A stretch of 32,666 bases of DNA from Acidobacteriota bacterium (GCA_027622905.1 JAQBVV010000022.1:1-32666), one strand, 5' to 3'; counted from the first letter of the stretch, positions 6,678 through 15,163 are shown. The notes: generated by a model not told the origin, from the sequence alone. Made by a program: numbers and translations.

Positions 6678-7541
6678 ATGTACGCAAAGGTGAAGACGCG
6701 CGTTGGAACAATTGGCGTGGTAGCGACGCTGGCTTTGGCGCTCAGCGTGCCGGCGGTGACCGTGCCAACCCTGCAGGCGCAGCAGGCGCCGACGTTGGAA
6801 GAAGCGATGTACAACATGTTCGACAGCATGGGCATGCTCCGTTCCCTGCGTGAAGTGGACATGTTGATGTCGCTGCAGGTGTGGGGCACCGGGACGAGGG
6901 CCGGTGCACCGATGGAGAGCTATTACGCCGAATACTCCTACGAGTTCCCGGCGATGCGCGTTGACGTCACGATGGCCTCCGGTGAGCGCACCATTGAGGT
7001 CGTGAGTGGTGATCAAGGTCTCCATGCGTGGAACGAGATCGGCGAGAGAGGCGGCGGGCTGGTAGATGGCTATGGCAGCGCCGAGCCTGCGATGGACCAG
7101 TTGACAGAGCGATTGTTGGCGTTGTGGCTGAGCCCTGCGGGTGTCGCGAAGGCCGCGGCCGCTGCTGGCGCTCAGACCAACGTGACGATGGAGAACGGTG
7201 CGGTTGTCCTGACCTTTCCGCTGACCGATGGAGAGCCTGAGAACGCAGCATACGTGCAGGTGGGCGACCTGGCCGGGACGACGGTGAAGCTGACCCTCGA
7301 CAACGACAACCGACCGGCGAGAGCCGAGGTGACCTACGGCGGGCAGGCTCACGTGGTGACCTATGCCGAGTATGGCGATCTGAACTGGGACGACTATCAG
7401 GCTGACGTCATCCTGCCGAGGCGCATCGTGGCGACCGTCGGTGGGCAGACTGTGATGGATCTGACCGTCGAGAACACGAACACCTATAATCCGTACGTGC
7501 TGATGCCCGTGCCGGATTCGATCGTGAGCGCGGCGCAGTAA
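6678..7541 (+). CDS. Exported protein of unknown function, possible LolA-like fold
   Basis: A 287-aa protein with a signal peptide to LQAQQA (about residue 35). No catalytic motif is visible. The rest shows beta-strand patterning (YYAEYSYEFPAMRVDVTMA, NVTMENGAVVLTFPL, VKLTLDNDNRPARAEVTYG, DVILPRRIVATVGG). This is similar in style to the C-terminal half of the cytochrome in the same cluster and to lipoprotein-carrier folds; the resemblance is a judgement by eye. Two ATGs are close (6672 and 6678). I chose 6678 because GAGGAG ends 6 nt before it, whereas it abuts 6672. A strong terminator follows. Confidence 0.75.
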   Translation: MYAKVKTRVGTIGVVATLALALSVPAVTVPTLQAQQAPTLEEAMYNMFDSMGMLRSLREVDMLMSLQVWGTGTRAGAPMESYYAEYSYEFPAMRVDVTMASGERTIEVVSGDQGLHAWNEIGERGGGLVDGYGSAEPAMDQLTERLLALWLSPAGVAKAAAAAGAQTNVTMENGAVVLTFPLTDGEPENAAYVQVGDLAGTTVKLTLDNDNRPARAEVTYGGQAHVVTYAEYGDLNWDDYQADVILPRRIVATVGGQTVMDLTVENTNTYNPYVLMPVPDSIVSAAQ

Positions 7542-7559
7542 GCGCGTTTCGGAGTTTTG

Positions 7560-7600
7560 AAAAGCCGGACAACGACTGCCGAAGTCGTTATCCGGCTTTT
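7560..7600 (+). terminator. Strong intrinsic terminator closing the exported cluster
   Basis: 18-nt arms (7560-7577 and 7583-7600) pair with a single mismatch (C7570 with A7590). The loop is GCCGA. One arm starts AAAAGCCGGA and the other ends TCCGGCTTTT, followed by CATTTTG. The A/T ends give a U-tract in either direction, so it could work bidirectionally. Confidence 0.9.
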
Positions 7601-7686
7601 CATTTTGGGCTCATTGTGCCCAGCGCCGCTCGAGTGAGGTCCGCCGTTGAAGTGGGGCCTTGCAGTGTTTCTTCGTCTTTCTGTCG

Positions 7687-7711
7687 AGCGCCGAGCACGG
7701 GTTTCGGCGCT
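7687..7711 (+). terminator. Second hairpin in the gap before the MFS gene
   Basis: AGCGCCGA (7687-7694) pairs perfectly with TCGGCGCT (7704-7711) across a 9-nt loop and is followed by TTCAGGTTT. It may be a back-up terminator for the exported cluster or a leader element for the transporter. Its position upstream of the candidate -10 at 7741 favours termination. Confidence 0.4.
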
Positions 7712-7740
7712 TTCAGGTTTCGTGTGCTCTGAACCCAGTC

Positions 7741-7746
7741 TAGAAT
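7741..7746 (+). promoter_or_regulatory. Candidate -10 element of the MFS gene
   Basis: TAGAAT, about 46 bp before the ATG at 7793. It is followed by a leader with a good ribosome site (TAGGAG near 7778-7783). The -35 region is poor. Confidence 0.35.
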
Positions 7747-7792
7747 ACGTTCCATTGCCTTCCGGGACACGTCACCTTAGGAGATCGCGACC

Positions 7793-8998
7793 ATGAATCG
7801 ATGGCTACCCGTTGTTGGTGGAGTCAGCATGAACCTGGCGCTCGGCTCGCTGTACGCCTGGAGCGTGTTTGTGGCGCCGCTCGAGCAGGAGTTTGGATGG
7901 AGCAGAACCCAGACCTCGTGGACGTTCACGATTGCCGTGCTGACCTTTGCCGCGTCGTTCATCCTGGCGGGTCGTATCCAAGATATGAGGGGGCCGCGGA
8001 TCTGCGCGACGGTCGGCGGCGTCCTCGTGGGCGTAGGCTTCATTCTTTCGAGCTTCACCACGTCGCTCTGGCAGCTGTACATCTTTTTCGGGCTCATCGT
8101 CGGCCTTGGCAACGGCTTTGGCTACGCCACGCCGGTACCGGTCGCGTCGAAGTGGTTCCCGGACAAGAGGGGACTGGTGGTCGGAATCATGGTCGGCGGC
8201 TACGGCGCCGGCTCGGCGATCTTTGGTCCCGTCGCTGGGTCACTCATCGAGAGTGTGGGATGGCGACCGACGTTTCAGATTCTTGGTGTCCTGTTCTTCA
8301 TCATGGGCATGATTGGCGCGTGGTTGCAGGTGAACCCGCCGGCGGGCTACGTTCCTGATGGTTGGACGCCGCCGCAGACCGGAGCGGCAGCACAGGTGGG
8401 GAAACGCGACTTCCTGCCCTCCGAGATGGTGCGTACCAGCACGTTCGCGTTCCTGTGGGTGGCCTACTGCCTTGGCGTGACCGCCGGATTGATGGTGATC
8501 AGTCAGCTGGTGCCGTTCGCGGGCGAGGCCGGTTTGAGTGCCGCGGCGATTGCGGCACTCTTCACGATTACCGCCGTTGGCAACGGAGGGGGGCGCATCC
8601 TCTCGGGCTGGTTGTCCGACACGCTCGGCCGACTGACGACGCTGCGCGTCATGGTGCTGGTCTCGGCCATCGCGATGCCAGCGCTGTACGCATCCCAGGG
8701 CAGCGTGCTGTTGTTCTACCTGCTCGCGATGCTCGTGTACGCGTGCTACGGCACACAGCTGTCCGTCTTCGCGTCGACGACGGCCGATTTCTTCGGGACA
8801 CGCAACCTGGGCATGAACTACGGGTTGCTGTTCAGTGCCTGGGGTGTCGCTGGTTTTCTTGGTCCCTGGATCGGCGGCCAGGTGTTCGACGCATTCGGCG
8901 ACTACCGTTACGCCTTCTACGCGGGAGCCGCGTTGGCGCTGGTGTCGCTGGGGTCGCTCTCGCTGGCGCGCCCGCCTGCCGAGCCGGCCAAGGCGTAG
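7793..8998 (+). CDS. MFS transporter, oxalate/formate antiporter (OFA) type
   Basis: A 401-aa protein with about 12 hydrophobic segments. The N-terminus MNLALGSLYAWSVFVAPL and the following FTIAVLTFAASFILAGRIQD with DMRGPR loop are characteristic of the OFA family (TC 2.A.1.11). The central cytoplasmic loop (about residues 190-210) is short, and the second half begins FLWVAYCLGVTAGLM. The substrate is probably a small monocarboxylate or dicarboxylate, but nothing fixes which one. No oxalate or formate catabolic gene is nearby. It converges on the metallo-hydrolase gene, across a hairpin-rich gap. Confidence 0.9.
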   Translation: MNRWLPVVGGVSMNLALGSLYAWSVFVAPLEQEFGWSRTQTSWTFTIAVLTFAASFILAGRIQDMRGPRICATVGGVLVGVGFILSSFTTSLWQLYIFFGLIVGLGNGFGYATPVPVASKWFPDKRGLVVGIMVGGYGAGSAIFGPVAGSLIESVGWRPTFQILGVLFFIMGMIGAWLQVNPPAGYVPDGWTPPQTGAAAQVGKRDFLPSEMVRTSTFAFLWVAYCLGVTAGLMVISQLVPFAGEAGLSAAAIAALFTITAVGNGGGRILSGWLSDTLGRLTTLRVMVLVSAIAMPALYASQGSVLLFYLLAMLVYACYGTQLSVFASTTADFFGTRNLGMNYGLLFSAWGVAGFLGPWIGGQVFDAFGDYRYAFYAGAALALVSLGSLSLARPPAEPAKA

Positions 8999-9335
8999 CT
9001 GATCGGTTTCGGGCGGCTCGTCCGGTGCTTGATGGCGCTGGGCGGGCCGCCTGCGCTGTCCTTCGTCCCCGCACGCCGCCCGGTCCTCGGGCGGTCCCGA
9101 ACCCGCTCCCACTCGATTTCGACGGTGGCGACGGGCCTCTGCGCCTTCTCGCGCGTCCAACCAAGCTGCGGAGGGCGTGTGCTGGGAGGTCGGCGCCGGA
9201 ACGGCGCCGATGCCACCGCCCACCGAGAGACGAGCGGTTCTTGGCAGATCCCCCCTCGACGGTGACCCGTCGAGAGGGCAATGGCTATCTGCCGCGGAAA
9301 GGTGACGCGAGGATCCGCGCGCCTGGCGGCCGCGG
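8999..9335. other. Hairpin-rich convergent intergenic region
   Basis: A 337-bp gap between convergent genes with no supported ORF. It holds three perfect short hairpins: 9076-9094 (7-bp arms, 5-nt loop), 9190-9210 (9-bp arms, GAA loop) and 9255-9274 (8-bp arms, 4-nt loop). None has a T-tract. They may help end transcription from both sides in a factor-dependent way. A minus-strand open frame (8917-9216) crosses the region but looks spurious. Confidence 0.5.
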
Positions 9336-10259
9336 CTACGGTGTCTGGGTCTTTGCCCTGTCGGCTTCCATCCGTCGGCGGAAGTTCGCCTCGCCAGCTT
9401 CCAGGCCACGCGCCCAGTCCCCGGGTGTCTCCAACAGCGGATGCGGGCGCACACCAGCCTTCATCGCGTCGATCTTGCCTTCGAACGCCCCCTGCGGATG
9501 GCCGGGCAGCAGGATGTCTGGATTCAGCAGGCGCAGCTTGCTGAACGTCTCAAGCGTGATTTCTGCAACATCAGGGAAATCGGGATTGCCGACGACGAGT
9601 GGGCCGCCGTTGGGCGTACGGCCTCCCGGGAAGACCACGTTGTAGAAGCGCCCGCCGTCCTCGACGTTGGTGACCCATGTCGTTGCCCCCGGGGTATGAC
9701 CTGCTGTCAACATCGCGCGGAGCGTCGTGCCGCCCAGCGAGACGGTGTCGCCGTCTTCGAGCACGCGCGCCACGGGCGCGGCGGGCCAGTCGTGATACTG
9801 GACCGGCGAGATGTCCATGCCGGATTCGATCGCCTGGGCATCGAGACCCATCGCCATGATGCTGGCGCCCGTCGCCCTCTGCATCTCCGCGTGCCCACCG
9901 ACGTGATCCACATGGGCGTGGCTGGAAATGATGATTTCGATGTCACTGAGCTGGAATCCGAGCGTTTCGATGTTGGTTCGCACGACGTCATGCATCTGAG
10001 GCATGCCCGTGTCGAACAGGATGTGCCCTTCCGGCGTCGTGATCAGATACGACGAGATGTTCTGAGCACCCACGTAGTAAATATTGCCCAGAATCTTGAA
10101 CGGCTCGGCGGGCTCGCTGTACGGTCCCTTGATCGCTGCGTCCTGCTCCGCGCCGACGAATCCTGAGGTTTCGCCGCCGAGATATCCAGGGGTTTGCGCC
10201 GACACCCCGACCACTATCGCTACCGCCGCCACACTCACAACACTTGCCAGTCTTCGCAT
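9336..10259 (-). CDS. Exported metallo-beta-lactamase-fold hydrolase, subclass B3 type
   Basis: A 307-aa protein. Residues 1-22 are a signal peptide. The metal site is complete: HAHVDH (114-119), AGHTPGATTW (third zinc-1 histidine) and the C-terminal LLPGHP histidine, as in B3 enzymes. The ISSYLITTPEGHILFDTG opening is also B3-like. Known B3 members hydrolyse beta-lactams, but many family members act on other substrates (lactones, esters), so resistance is not shown. The frame extends to an ATG at 10304; I chose 10259 because it starts the signal peptide and has GGGAGGG just upstream. It diverges from the acyl-CoA ligase with an 88-bp gap. Confidence 0.88.
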   Translation of the reverse strand: MRRLASVVSVAAVAIVVGVSAQTPGYLGGETSGFVGAEQDAAIKGPYSEPAEPFKILGNIYYVGAQNISSYLITTPEGHILFDTGMPQMHDVVRTNIETLGFQLSDIEIIISSHAHVDHVGGHAEMQRATGASIMAMGLDAQAIESGMDISPVQYHDWPAAPVARVLEDGDTVSLGGTTLRAMLTAGHTPGATTWVTNVEDGGRFYNVVFPGGRTPNGGPLVVGNPDFPDVAEITLETFSKLRLLNPDILLPGHPQGAFEGKIDAMKAGVRPHPLLETPGDWARGLEAGEANFRRRMEADRAKTQTP

Positions 10260-10332
10260 GATCCCTCCCTGCTGGACTCTAGCTCGAACCGGGCGCGCGA
10301 TCAACGCCCGGACGCGAGAGGCGCGCCCACAC

Positions 10333-10347
10333 TACAATATCGGCCCT
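10333..10347 (+). promoter_or_regulatory. Candidate leaderless promoter of the acyl-CoA ligase
   Basis: TACAAT (10333-10338) is followed by 9 nt and the ATG at 10348, with the same ACTACAAT octamer and spacing seen before the SDR at 2812. No Shine-Dalgarno sequence is present. The upstream region is GC-rich and I see no -35 match. Confidence 0.5.
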
Positions 10348-11919
10348 ATGGAAATCCCACTGACCCCGATGGAGTTCGCGCACCGAGCCCGGCGCCTGTA
10401 CGCTGACCGCGAGGCTGTCATCGACGGAACGCTCAGGCTGACCTACGGCCAGTTCTTCGATCGCTGTGACCGCTGGTCCGCCGTGCTGCAAAGCCTTGGC
10501 GTGCAGCCTCGAGACCGCGTCGTCTATATCGCGCCGAATACGCACGCGCAACTGGAGTCGTTCTACGCTGTGCCCCAAATCGGGGCGGTACTGGTGCCGC
10601 TGAACTATCGGCTGACGCCAGACGATTTCGCGTACATGATCGAGCACAGTGGCGCGTGCGTCGTCTGCGTCCACGAAGACTACCTGGATGCCGTCGACGG
10701 GATTCGCGATCGGCTGACGGGCGTGCAGCACTTCGTGGCGCTGGAAGGTTCCCGATCCGGCTGGCTCGATTACGAAGCGACGCTCGCCGCGGCGGAGCCG
10801 ACGTTCACTGCGGCGGAGATCAGCGAGCGTGACCTGCTCACGATCAACTACACAAGTGGAACGACGTCGCGGCCGAAGGGCGTGATGATCACCCACCGGA
10901 ACGCGTACATGAACGCGGTCGGGACGCTGATCCATCTGCCGATGACACCGGGCGACCGCTATTTGTGGACGTTGCCGATGTTTCATGCCAACGGGTGGAC
11001 GTTCACCTGGATCGTCACGGCGGTCGGCGCGGCCCACGTGTGCGTGCGAAAGATCGATCCGGTCGCGACGATCCAGCTCATGGCCACGGAATCCGCGACG
11101 ATGCTGTGCGCCGCGCCAACCGTGCTGATCGCACTGGCCAACGCACCTGAAGAGGCCCGGCGACAGGCGCCATCTGGATTGCGAGTGGTGACGGCCGGGG
11201 CGCCGCCTGCCGCGGCGACCATCCAGCGGCTGGAAGGAGACCTTGGCTGGACCGTCACCCAGGTCTACGGCCTCACCGAAACGGCGCCGTTCATCACCGT
11301 CTGCGAGCCGAGACCTGAGCACTCCGCGCTGTCTGTTGAAGCGCGCGCAGGTATCAAGGCGCGACAGGGCGTCGAACTGGTCACGTCCGGCGAACTCCGG
11401 GTCGTGGATGATGAGGGGCGCGACGTGCCGCACGATGGCCAGGCCCTCGGCGAGATCATCGTCCGTGGCAACGTCGTCATGGAGGGTTACTACAACGACC
11501 CACAGGCGACGGCCGCCGCCATTCGGGACGGGTGGTTTCATTCCGGCGACGCGGCCGTCGTGCACGCTGATGGTTACGCGGAGATCCGCGACCGCTTCAA
11601 GGATGTCATTATCAGCGGCGGCGAGAACATCTCATCCGTGGAAGTGGAGGGCGCCCTCATGCGCCACCCGGCGGTGCAGGAGGTTGGCGTGGTCGGCGTG
11701 CCTCACGAGCGCTGGGGTGAGGCCCCTCACGCGTTTGTCGTGCTGAAGCAGGGCGAGACGGCGACCGGGCAAGAGCTGATCGACTTCGCCCGAGACAGCC
11801 TCGCGCATTTCAAGGCGCCCCATGCGGTCACGTTCATCAAGGAATTGCCGAAAACCGCGACCGGGAAGATACAGAAGTACGTTCTCAGAGCTGGCAAAGC
11901 CGCTATCGCTGCGCAGTAG
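10348..11919 (+). CDS. AMP-dependent acyl-CoA ligase
   Basis: A 523-aa ligase of the ANL superfamily that makes an acyl-CoA from a carboxylate, ATP and CoA. Motifs: YTSGTTSRPKGVMITHRN (P-loop, about residues 170-187), LPMFHANGWTFTW, QVYGLTETAPF, FHSGDAAV, KDVIISGGENIS and the C-terminal LPKTATGKIQK with the catalytic lysine. FHANGWTFTW is typical of the medium-chain/methylmercaptopropionate-CoA ligase (DmdB) and plant AAE branch, so a short- or medium-chain substrate is likelier than a long one. The open frame extends upstream to 10084, but the extra 88 residues lack homology features and overlap the opposite gene; the ATG at 10348 begins the recognisable N-terminus. It converges on the dehalogenase gene with a 39-bp gap. 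Confidence 0.9.
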   Translation: MEIPLTPMEFAHRARRLYADREAVIDGTLRLTYGQFFDRCDRWSAVLQSLGVQPRDRVVYIAPNTHAQLESFYAVPQIGAVLVPLNYRLTPDDFAYMIEHSGACVVCVHEDYLDAVDGIRDRLTGVQHFVALEGSRSGWLDYEATLAAAEPTFTAAEISERDLLTINYTSGTTSRPKGVMITHRNAYMNAVGTLIHLPMTPGDRYLWTLPMFHANGWTFTWIVTAVGAAHVCVRKIDPVATIQLMATESATMLCAAPTVLIALANAPEEARRQAPSGLRVVTAGAPPAAATIQRLEGDLGWTVTQVYGLTETAPFITVCEPRPEHSALSVEARAGIKARQGVELVTSGELRVVDDEGRDVPHDGQALGEIIVRGNVVMEGYYNDPQATAAAIRDGWFHSGDAAVVHADGYAEIRDRFKDVIISGGENISSVEVEGALMRHPAVQEVGVVGVPHERWGEAPHAFVVLKQGETATGQELIDFARDSLAHFKAPHAVTFIKELPKTATGKIQKYVLRAGKAAIAAQ

Positions 11920-11958
11920 TCGATCCCTGGATGCTCCCCAGGACGGCCGTCACGCTGA

Positions 11959-12735
11959 CTACCCGGCTACGAGCGCTGGCAGGTCCGTCACCGCGCGAAT
12001 GATGTGAGCCGCCGGGAAGCCCAGTTCCTCCTGCGGTTCAGCGGCATTTCGCTGGATCCAGAACGTCGTCAAGCCGGCAGATCCGGCGCCCGCGATGTCC
12101 CACGAATTGGACGAAACGAAGCCGATGCCGCTCTGTGGTCCAGGCAGGTGCTTCTGGATGAGGCCGTAGACTTCCGGCTTCGGCTTGAAGACCTTGATGT
12201 CCTCGATGCTGATGATGTCGTCCAGAATCGTGTCGATACCCGCGCTTGCGGCGGCAGCCTGGAGCATCTTGGGCTCGCCGTTTGACATGATGGCGACCCG
12301 GAGCCCTGCCTGTTTCAGCGCCTCAAGTCCTGGCTTGACGTCAGGGAACGCCGTGAGGGTCAGATAGGCGTCCATGAGCCGCTGACGCTTGGCTGTCGTC
12401 AAGTCCAGTCCAAGGCTCTTGGCGGCGTAGACAAGGCCGTCCTCGGTCACTTGCCAGAATGTGGCGTGCCGACCCATCAAGCTGCGCAGGGTGCTGTATT
12501 GCAGCTGCTTGGCGCGCCAAAGTTGTGTCAGCGGCGCCCCCTGCCCAGGGAAGAGCTCTTCAGACAGCGCGCCCACCGAGTACACGTCGAACAGGGTTCC
12601 GTAGGCGTCAAATGCCAGCGTCGTGATGCCAGTTGGTCGCGCCGACTGTGCCCCGAGGCCGAGCGGAGAGGCGATTCTGGCTGCGGCCGCCGCACCGCCC
12701 ACTACTTTCACGAATTCCCGTCGAGTTGTCATCAT
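11959..12735 (-). CDS. Tat-exported haloacid dehalogenase type II-like hydrolase
   Basis: A 258-aa protein. Residues 1-33 form a twin-arginine signal (TTRREFVKVVGG, hydrophobic alanine-rich core). The rest is a HAD-fold L-2-haloacid dehalogenase. The nucleophile is D43 in DAYGTLFD with the family threonine at 47, then LWRAKQ (Arg), MSNGEP (Ser), KPKPEVY (Lys and Tyr six apart) and SSNSWD (Ser, Asn, Asp). All residues known to matter in L-2-haloacid dehalogenase are present, so activity on a 2-halo acid or related substrate is plausible. Classical enzymes are cytoplasmic, so export is unusual. The open frame reaches 12768; I chose the ATG at 12735 because AGGGGA lies just upstream and it starts the Tat signal. 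Confidence 0.9.
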   Translation of the reverse strand: MMTTRREFVKVVGGAAAAARIASPLGLGAQSARPTGITTLAFDAYGTLFDVYSVGALSEELFPGQGAPLTQLWRAKQLQYSTLRSLMGRHATFWQVTEDGLVYAAKSLGLDLTTAKRQRLMDAYLTLTAFPDVKPGLEALKQAGLRVAIMSNGEPKMLQAAAASAGIDTILDDIISIEDIKVFKPKPEVYGLIQKHLPGPQSGIGFVSSNSWDIAGAGSAGLTTFWIQRNAAEPQEELGFPAAHIIRAVTDLPALVAG

Positions 12736-12867
12736 GCGGTCCCCTGAGGTGATTGGTGGCGAGCCCAAAAGCTATCACAGGCCGACGTGGTGGACCAGGC
12801 TGGCTCTGGCGGCAGACCGGAGCCGCCGGGACCGCTCCACATGTAAACACTCCTGCGGCCGCTGACG

Positions 12868-12873
12868 TAGGAT
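12868..12873 (+). promoter_or_regulatory. Candidate -10 element of the DUF5916 gene
   Basis: TAGGAT lies 28 nt before the preferred GTG at 12902, in the 166-bp divergent gap. A weak GGCGGA ribosome site is found in between. The -35 match is poor. Confidence 0.25.
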
Positions 12874-12901
12874 TTACTGTTGGGCGGCGGACCGATCTTC
12901 A

Positions 12902-15163
12902 GTGGGTCCTCGCTCCCTCACGCTACTTTTCACGCTGCTTTTACTGAGAATCTTCTTTCATGCCGAATTCCCGATTGATGCCGTTTGGGCGGTGATCTGC
13001 ACCACATTATTATTATTCCTGGTCGCCGGAATGGCGCCCTCTGTTCTGGCGCAGGAGCCTGATGGTGAGCGTCCCACATTTGGTGAGCGGCCCATAGGGA
13101 CTGCCGGCCGGGTCGCCGACGCCCCCGTCATCGACGGCGTGCTCGACGATCGCGCCTGGGAGGGCGCAGAGGTGCTCAGTGGCTTCACGCAGTCCGAGCC
13201 GTTCCAGGGCCAGCCTGCTTCCCTGAACACCGACGTGCGGATCGTGTACGACGACGAAGCGCTGTATGTCTCAGCCGTGATGCACGACAGCGACCCGTCC
13301 CGGATCGTCACAACCGACACGCGGCGGGATTCCAGTCTGAACGACATGGATTCGTTCCAGATCATTCTGGACACGTACCACGACCAGCAGAATGGCTCCG
13401 TGTTCGGCACCAACGCTGCCGGCGTCCAGTACGACGCGCAGGTACGCAATCAGGGCAGAGCCGAAGACAGCTGGGACGGCAGCTGGGACGTGATGACCAG
13501 CGTCACCGAGACGGGATGGTCTGCCGAGTTTCGGATTCCCCTGCGCACGCTGCGCTACGGCCCGGCGCCGCAGACCTGGGGCGTGAACTTCCAGCGAAAC
13601 ATCCAGCGCACCCGCGAGCGGACTTACTGGGCGCCCATCCCGCAGGTATTCGATCTTGAACGCTTGTCCTCGGCCGGCGAGCTGCGCAATCTCGCGCTGC
13701 AGGCCCCGCGAAATTTCAAGGTCCTGCCCTACGTGGTCAGTTCCGCGAACCGCAGCTTCGGTCAGGGAGCTACGACGGGGTATAACGGCGACATCGGCTT
13801 CGACGCCAAGTTCGGCATCACGCCCAGCCTCAACCTGGATGCGACCTACAACACCGACTTCGCCCAGGTCGAGGTGGATAACGAGCAGATCAATCTCACG
13901 CGGTTCAATTTGCGCTTTCCAGAGAAGCGGCCGTTCTTCCTGGAGAACTCTGGTCTGTTCAGGGTCGGCAAGGGCAATGAGCTGGATCTCTTCTTCAGCC
14001 GCAGAATCGGTATCAGCGACGGCGGCCTCGTGCCGATCATCGGCGGCGGCCGTCTGAGCGGCAAGGTCAGCGGCGTGAATGTGGGTGTCCTCAACATGCA
14101 GACCGATGCGGTCGGCAGCACGCCGGGCAACAACTACTCGGTGCTGCGGGCGAGTCGCGAGGTACGGGGCCGGTCGGGGTTCGGGTTCATGTTCGTCAAC
14201 CGCGCGGGGACCGGATCGTTCGCTCAGTCGGACGATTGGAACCGGACGTGGGCCGGCGACGCGCGACTTGGGCTCGGCGAGGCTTTCACGACATCGGGTT
14301 TCATCGCGCGCACGGAAACGCCGGGGCGTGCGGGACGTGCCTACGCCTACAACATTGATACGGGCTGGGACGACGGCCAGCACAGCGCGCGGGTTGAGTA
14401 TGGCGTGACGGGTGAGGCGTTCAATCCCGAGGTGGGCTTCGTACAAAAGACCGGCGGCTATCGTCGCTACGCGATTCGACTCCAGGAGACGATGAGACAG
14501 GACGCCATCCGGGCGCTCGGCTTCCGGGAGTTTCTTCCGCACGTCAACTACACTCGCTACGAGAACATTGACGGTGGTCTGCTCACCGCCGATCTGCACG
14601 TGGACAATCACTGGGACTGGGAGAACGGCAACTTCTTTTCGGTGGCGCTGAACGGTTCCTGGGAGGGTGTGAGCGAGCCGTTCGAGGTGTATCCAGGCAT
14701 CATCGTACCTGTGGGCGACCACGGCGGCCTGAGCGCCGGGATACGGCTGAACAGCGACGTACGCAAGCCGGTCTCCGGCCGTGTGCAGTGGGACATCGGC
14801 CGGTTCCTCAACGGCGATGAGAGTAGTCCCCGGTTGACGGTGCTGCTCCGCGACAGCGGGCGGCTGTCGGTCGACACGACCTGGACGCACAGGTCGATCA
14901 CGCTTCCACAGGGGGCGTTTCGCACGAACCTTGGAAACATGCGCGTGACCTACAATTTCACGCCGTCCGTGTTCGTCCAGAGCTTGCTGCAGTACAACGA
15001 TCGGTCGGAGCGATGGTCGACGAATCTGCGATTCCACTGGCTGGAGACCGCCGGGACTGGCCTGTTCGTGGTCTACAACGATACGGAAAGCCTGAACGGG
15101 CTCGGTCCCGTCAACCGCGTGTTCGTCGTGAAGTATGTCAGGCAGTTCGACCTGCTGAACTAG
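12902..15163 (+). CDS. Exported CBM9-like / DUF5916 outer-membrane protein
   Basis: A protein of about 753 aa. After an N-terminal signal region ending at VLAQ (about residue 51), residues 65-230 form a carbohydrate-binding family 9-like domain (VIDGVLDDRAWEGAEVLSGF, VRIVYDDEALYVSAVMHD). Residues 240-753 are the DUF5916 region, rich in amphipathic beta strands and FRLRF-like motifs, ending in a final strand VFVVKYVRQFDLLN with a hydrophobic end, as expected for an outer-membrane barrel. Glycan or oligosaccharide binding is often assumed, but function is not established. The start is uncertain: the GTG at 12902 gives two hydrophobic segments, while the GTG at 12992 gives a single 21-residue signal (MICTTLLLFLVAG). 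It converges on the nucleotidyltransferase gene, with the IS element between. Confidence 0.88.
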   Translation: MGPRSLTLLFTLLLLRIFFHAEFPIDAVWAVICTTLLLFLVAGMAPSVLAQEPDGERPTFGERPIGTAGRVADAPVIDGVLDDRAWEGAEVLSGFTQSEPFQGQPASLNTDVRIVYDDEALYVSAVMHDSDPSRIVTTDTRRDSSLNDMDSFQIILDTYHDQQNGSVFGTNAAGVQYDAQVRNQGRAEDSWDGSWDVMTSVTETGWSAEFRIPLRTLRYGPAPQTWGVNFQRNIQRTRERTYWAPIPQVFDLERLSSAGELRNLALQAPRNFKVLPYVVSSANRSFGQGATTGYNGDIGFDAKFGITPSLNLDATYNTDFAQVEVDNEQINLTRFNLRFPEKRPFFLENSGLFRVGKGNELDLFFSRRIGISDGGLVPIIGGGRLSGKVSGVNVGVLNMQTDAVGSTPGNNYSVLRASREVRGRSGFGFMFVNRAGTGSFAQSDDWNRTWAGDARLGLGEAFTTSGFIARTETPGRAGRAYAYNIDTGWDDGQHSARVEYGVTGEAFNPEVGFVQKTGGYRRYAIRLQETMRQDAIRALGFREFLPHVNYTRYENIDGGLLTADLHVDNHWDWENGNFFSVALNGSWEGVSEPFEVYPGIIVPVGDHGGLSAGIRLNSDVRKPVSGRVQWDIGRFLNGDESSPRLTVLLRDSGRLSVDTTWTHRSITLPQGAFRTNLGNMRVTYNFTPSVFVQSLLQYNDRSERWSTNLRFHWLETAGTGLFVVYNDTESLNGLGPVNRVFVVKYVRQFDLLN

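Noticed and set aside
9115-9160. Minus-strand peptide with VATVEIEWE, reminiscent of conserved protein tails such as in GMP synthetase
   Set aside because: Only about ten residues fit, no flanking homology, and the frame is arginine-rich; judged to be chance.
8240-9454. 404-codon minus-strand frame and a 427-codon plus-strand frame (8362-9645) over the MFS gene end
   Set aside because: Both show low-complexity Arg-rich composition and cover the transporter in other frames; no recognisable motif.
13271-15037. 588-codon open frame antisense to the DUF5916 gene
   Set aside because: Arg/Ala/Pro-rich with no domain; a third-position GC shadow of the well-supported gene on the other strand.
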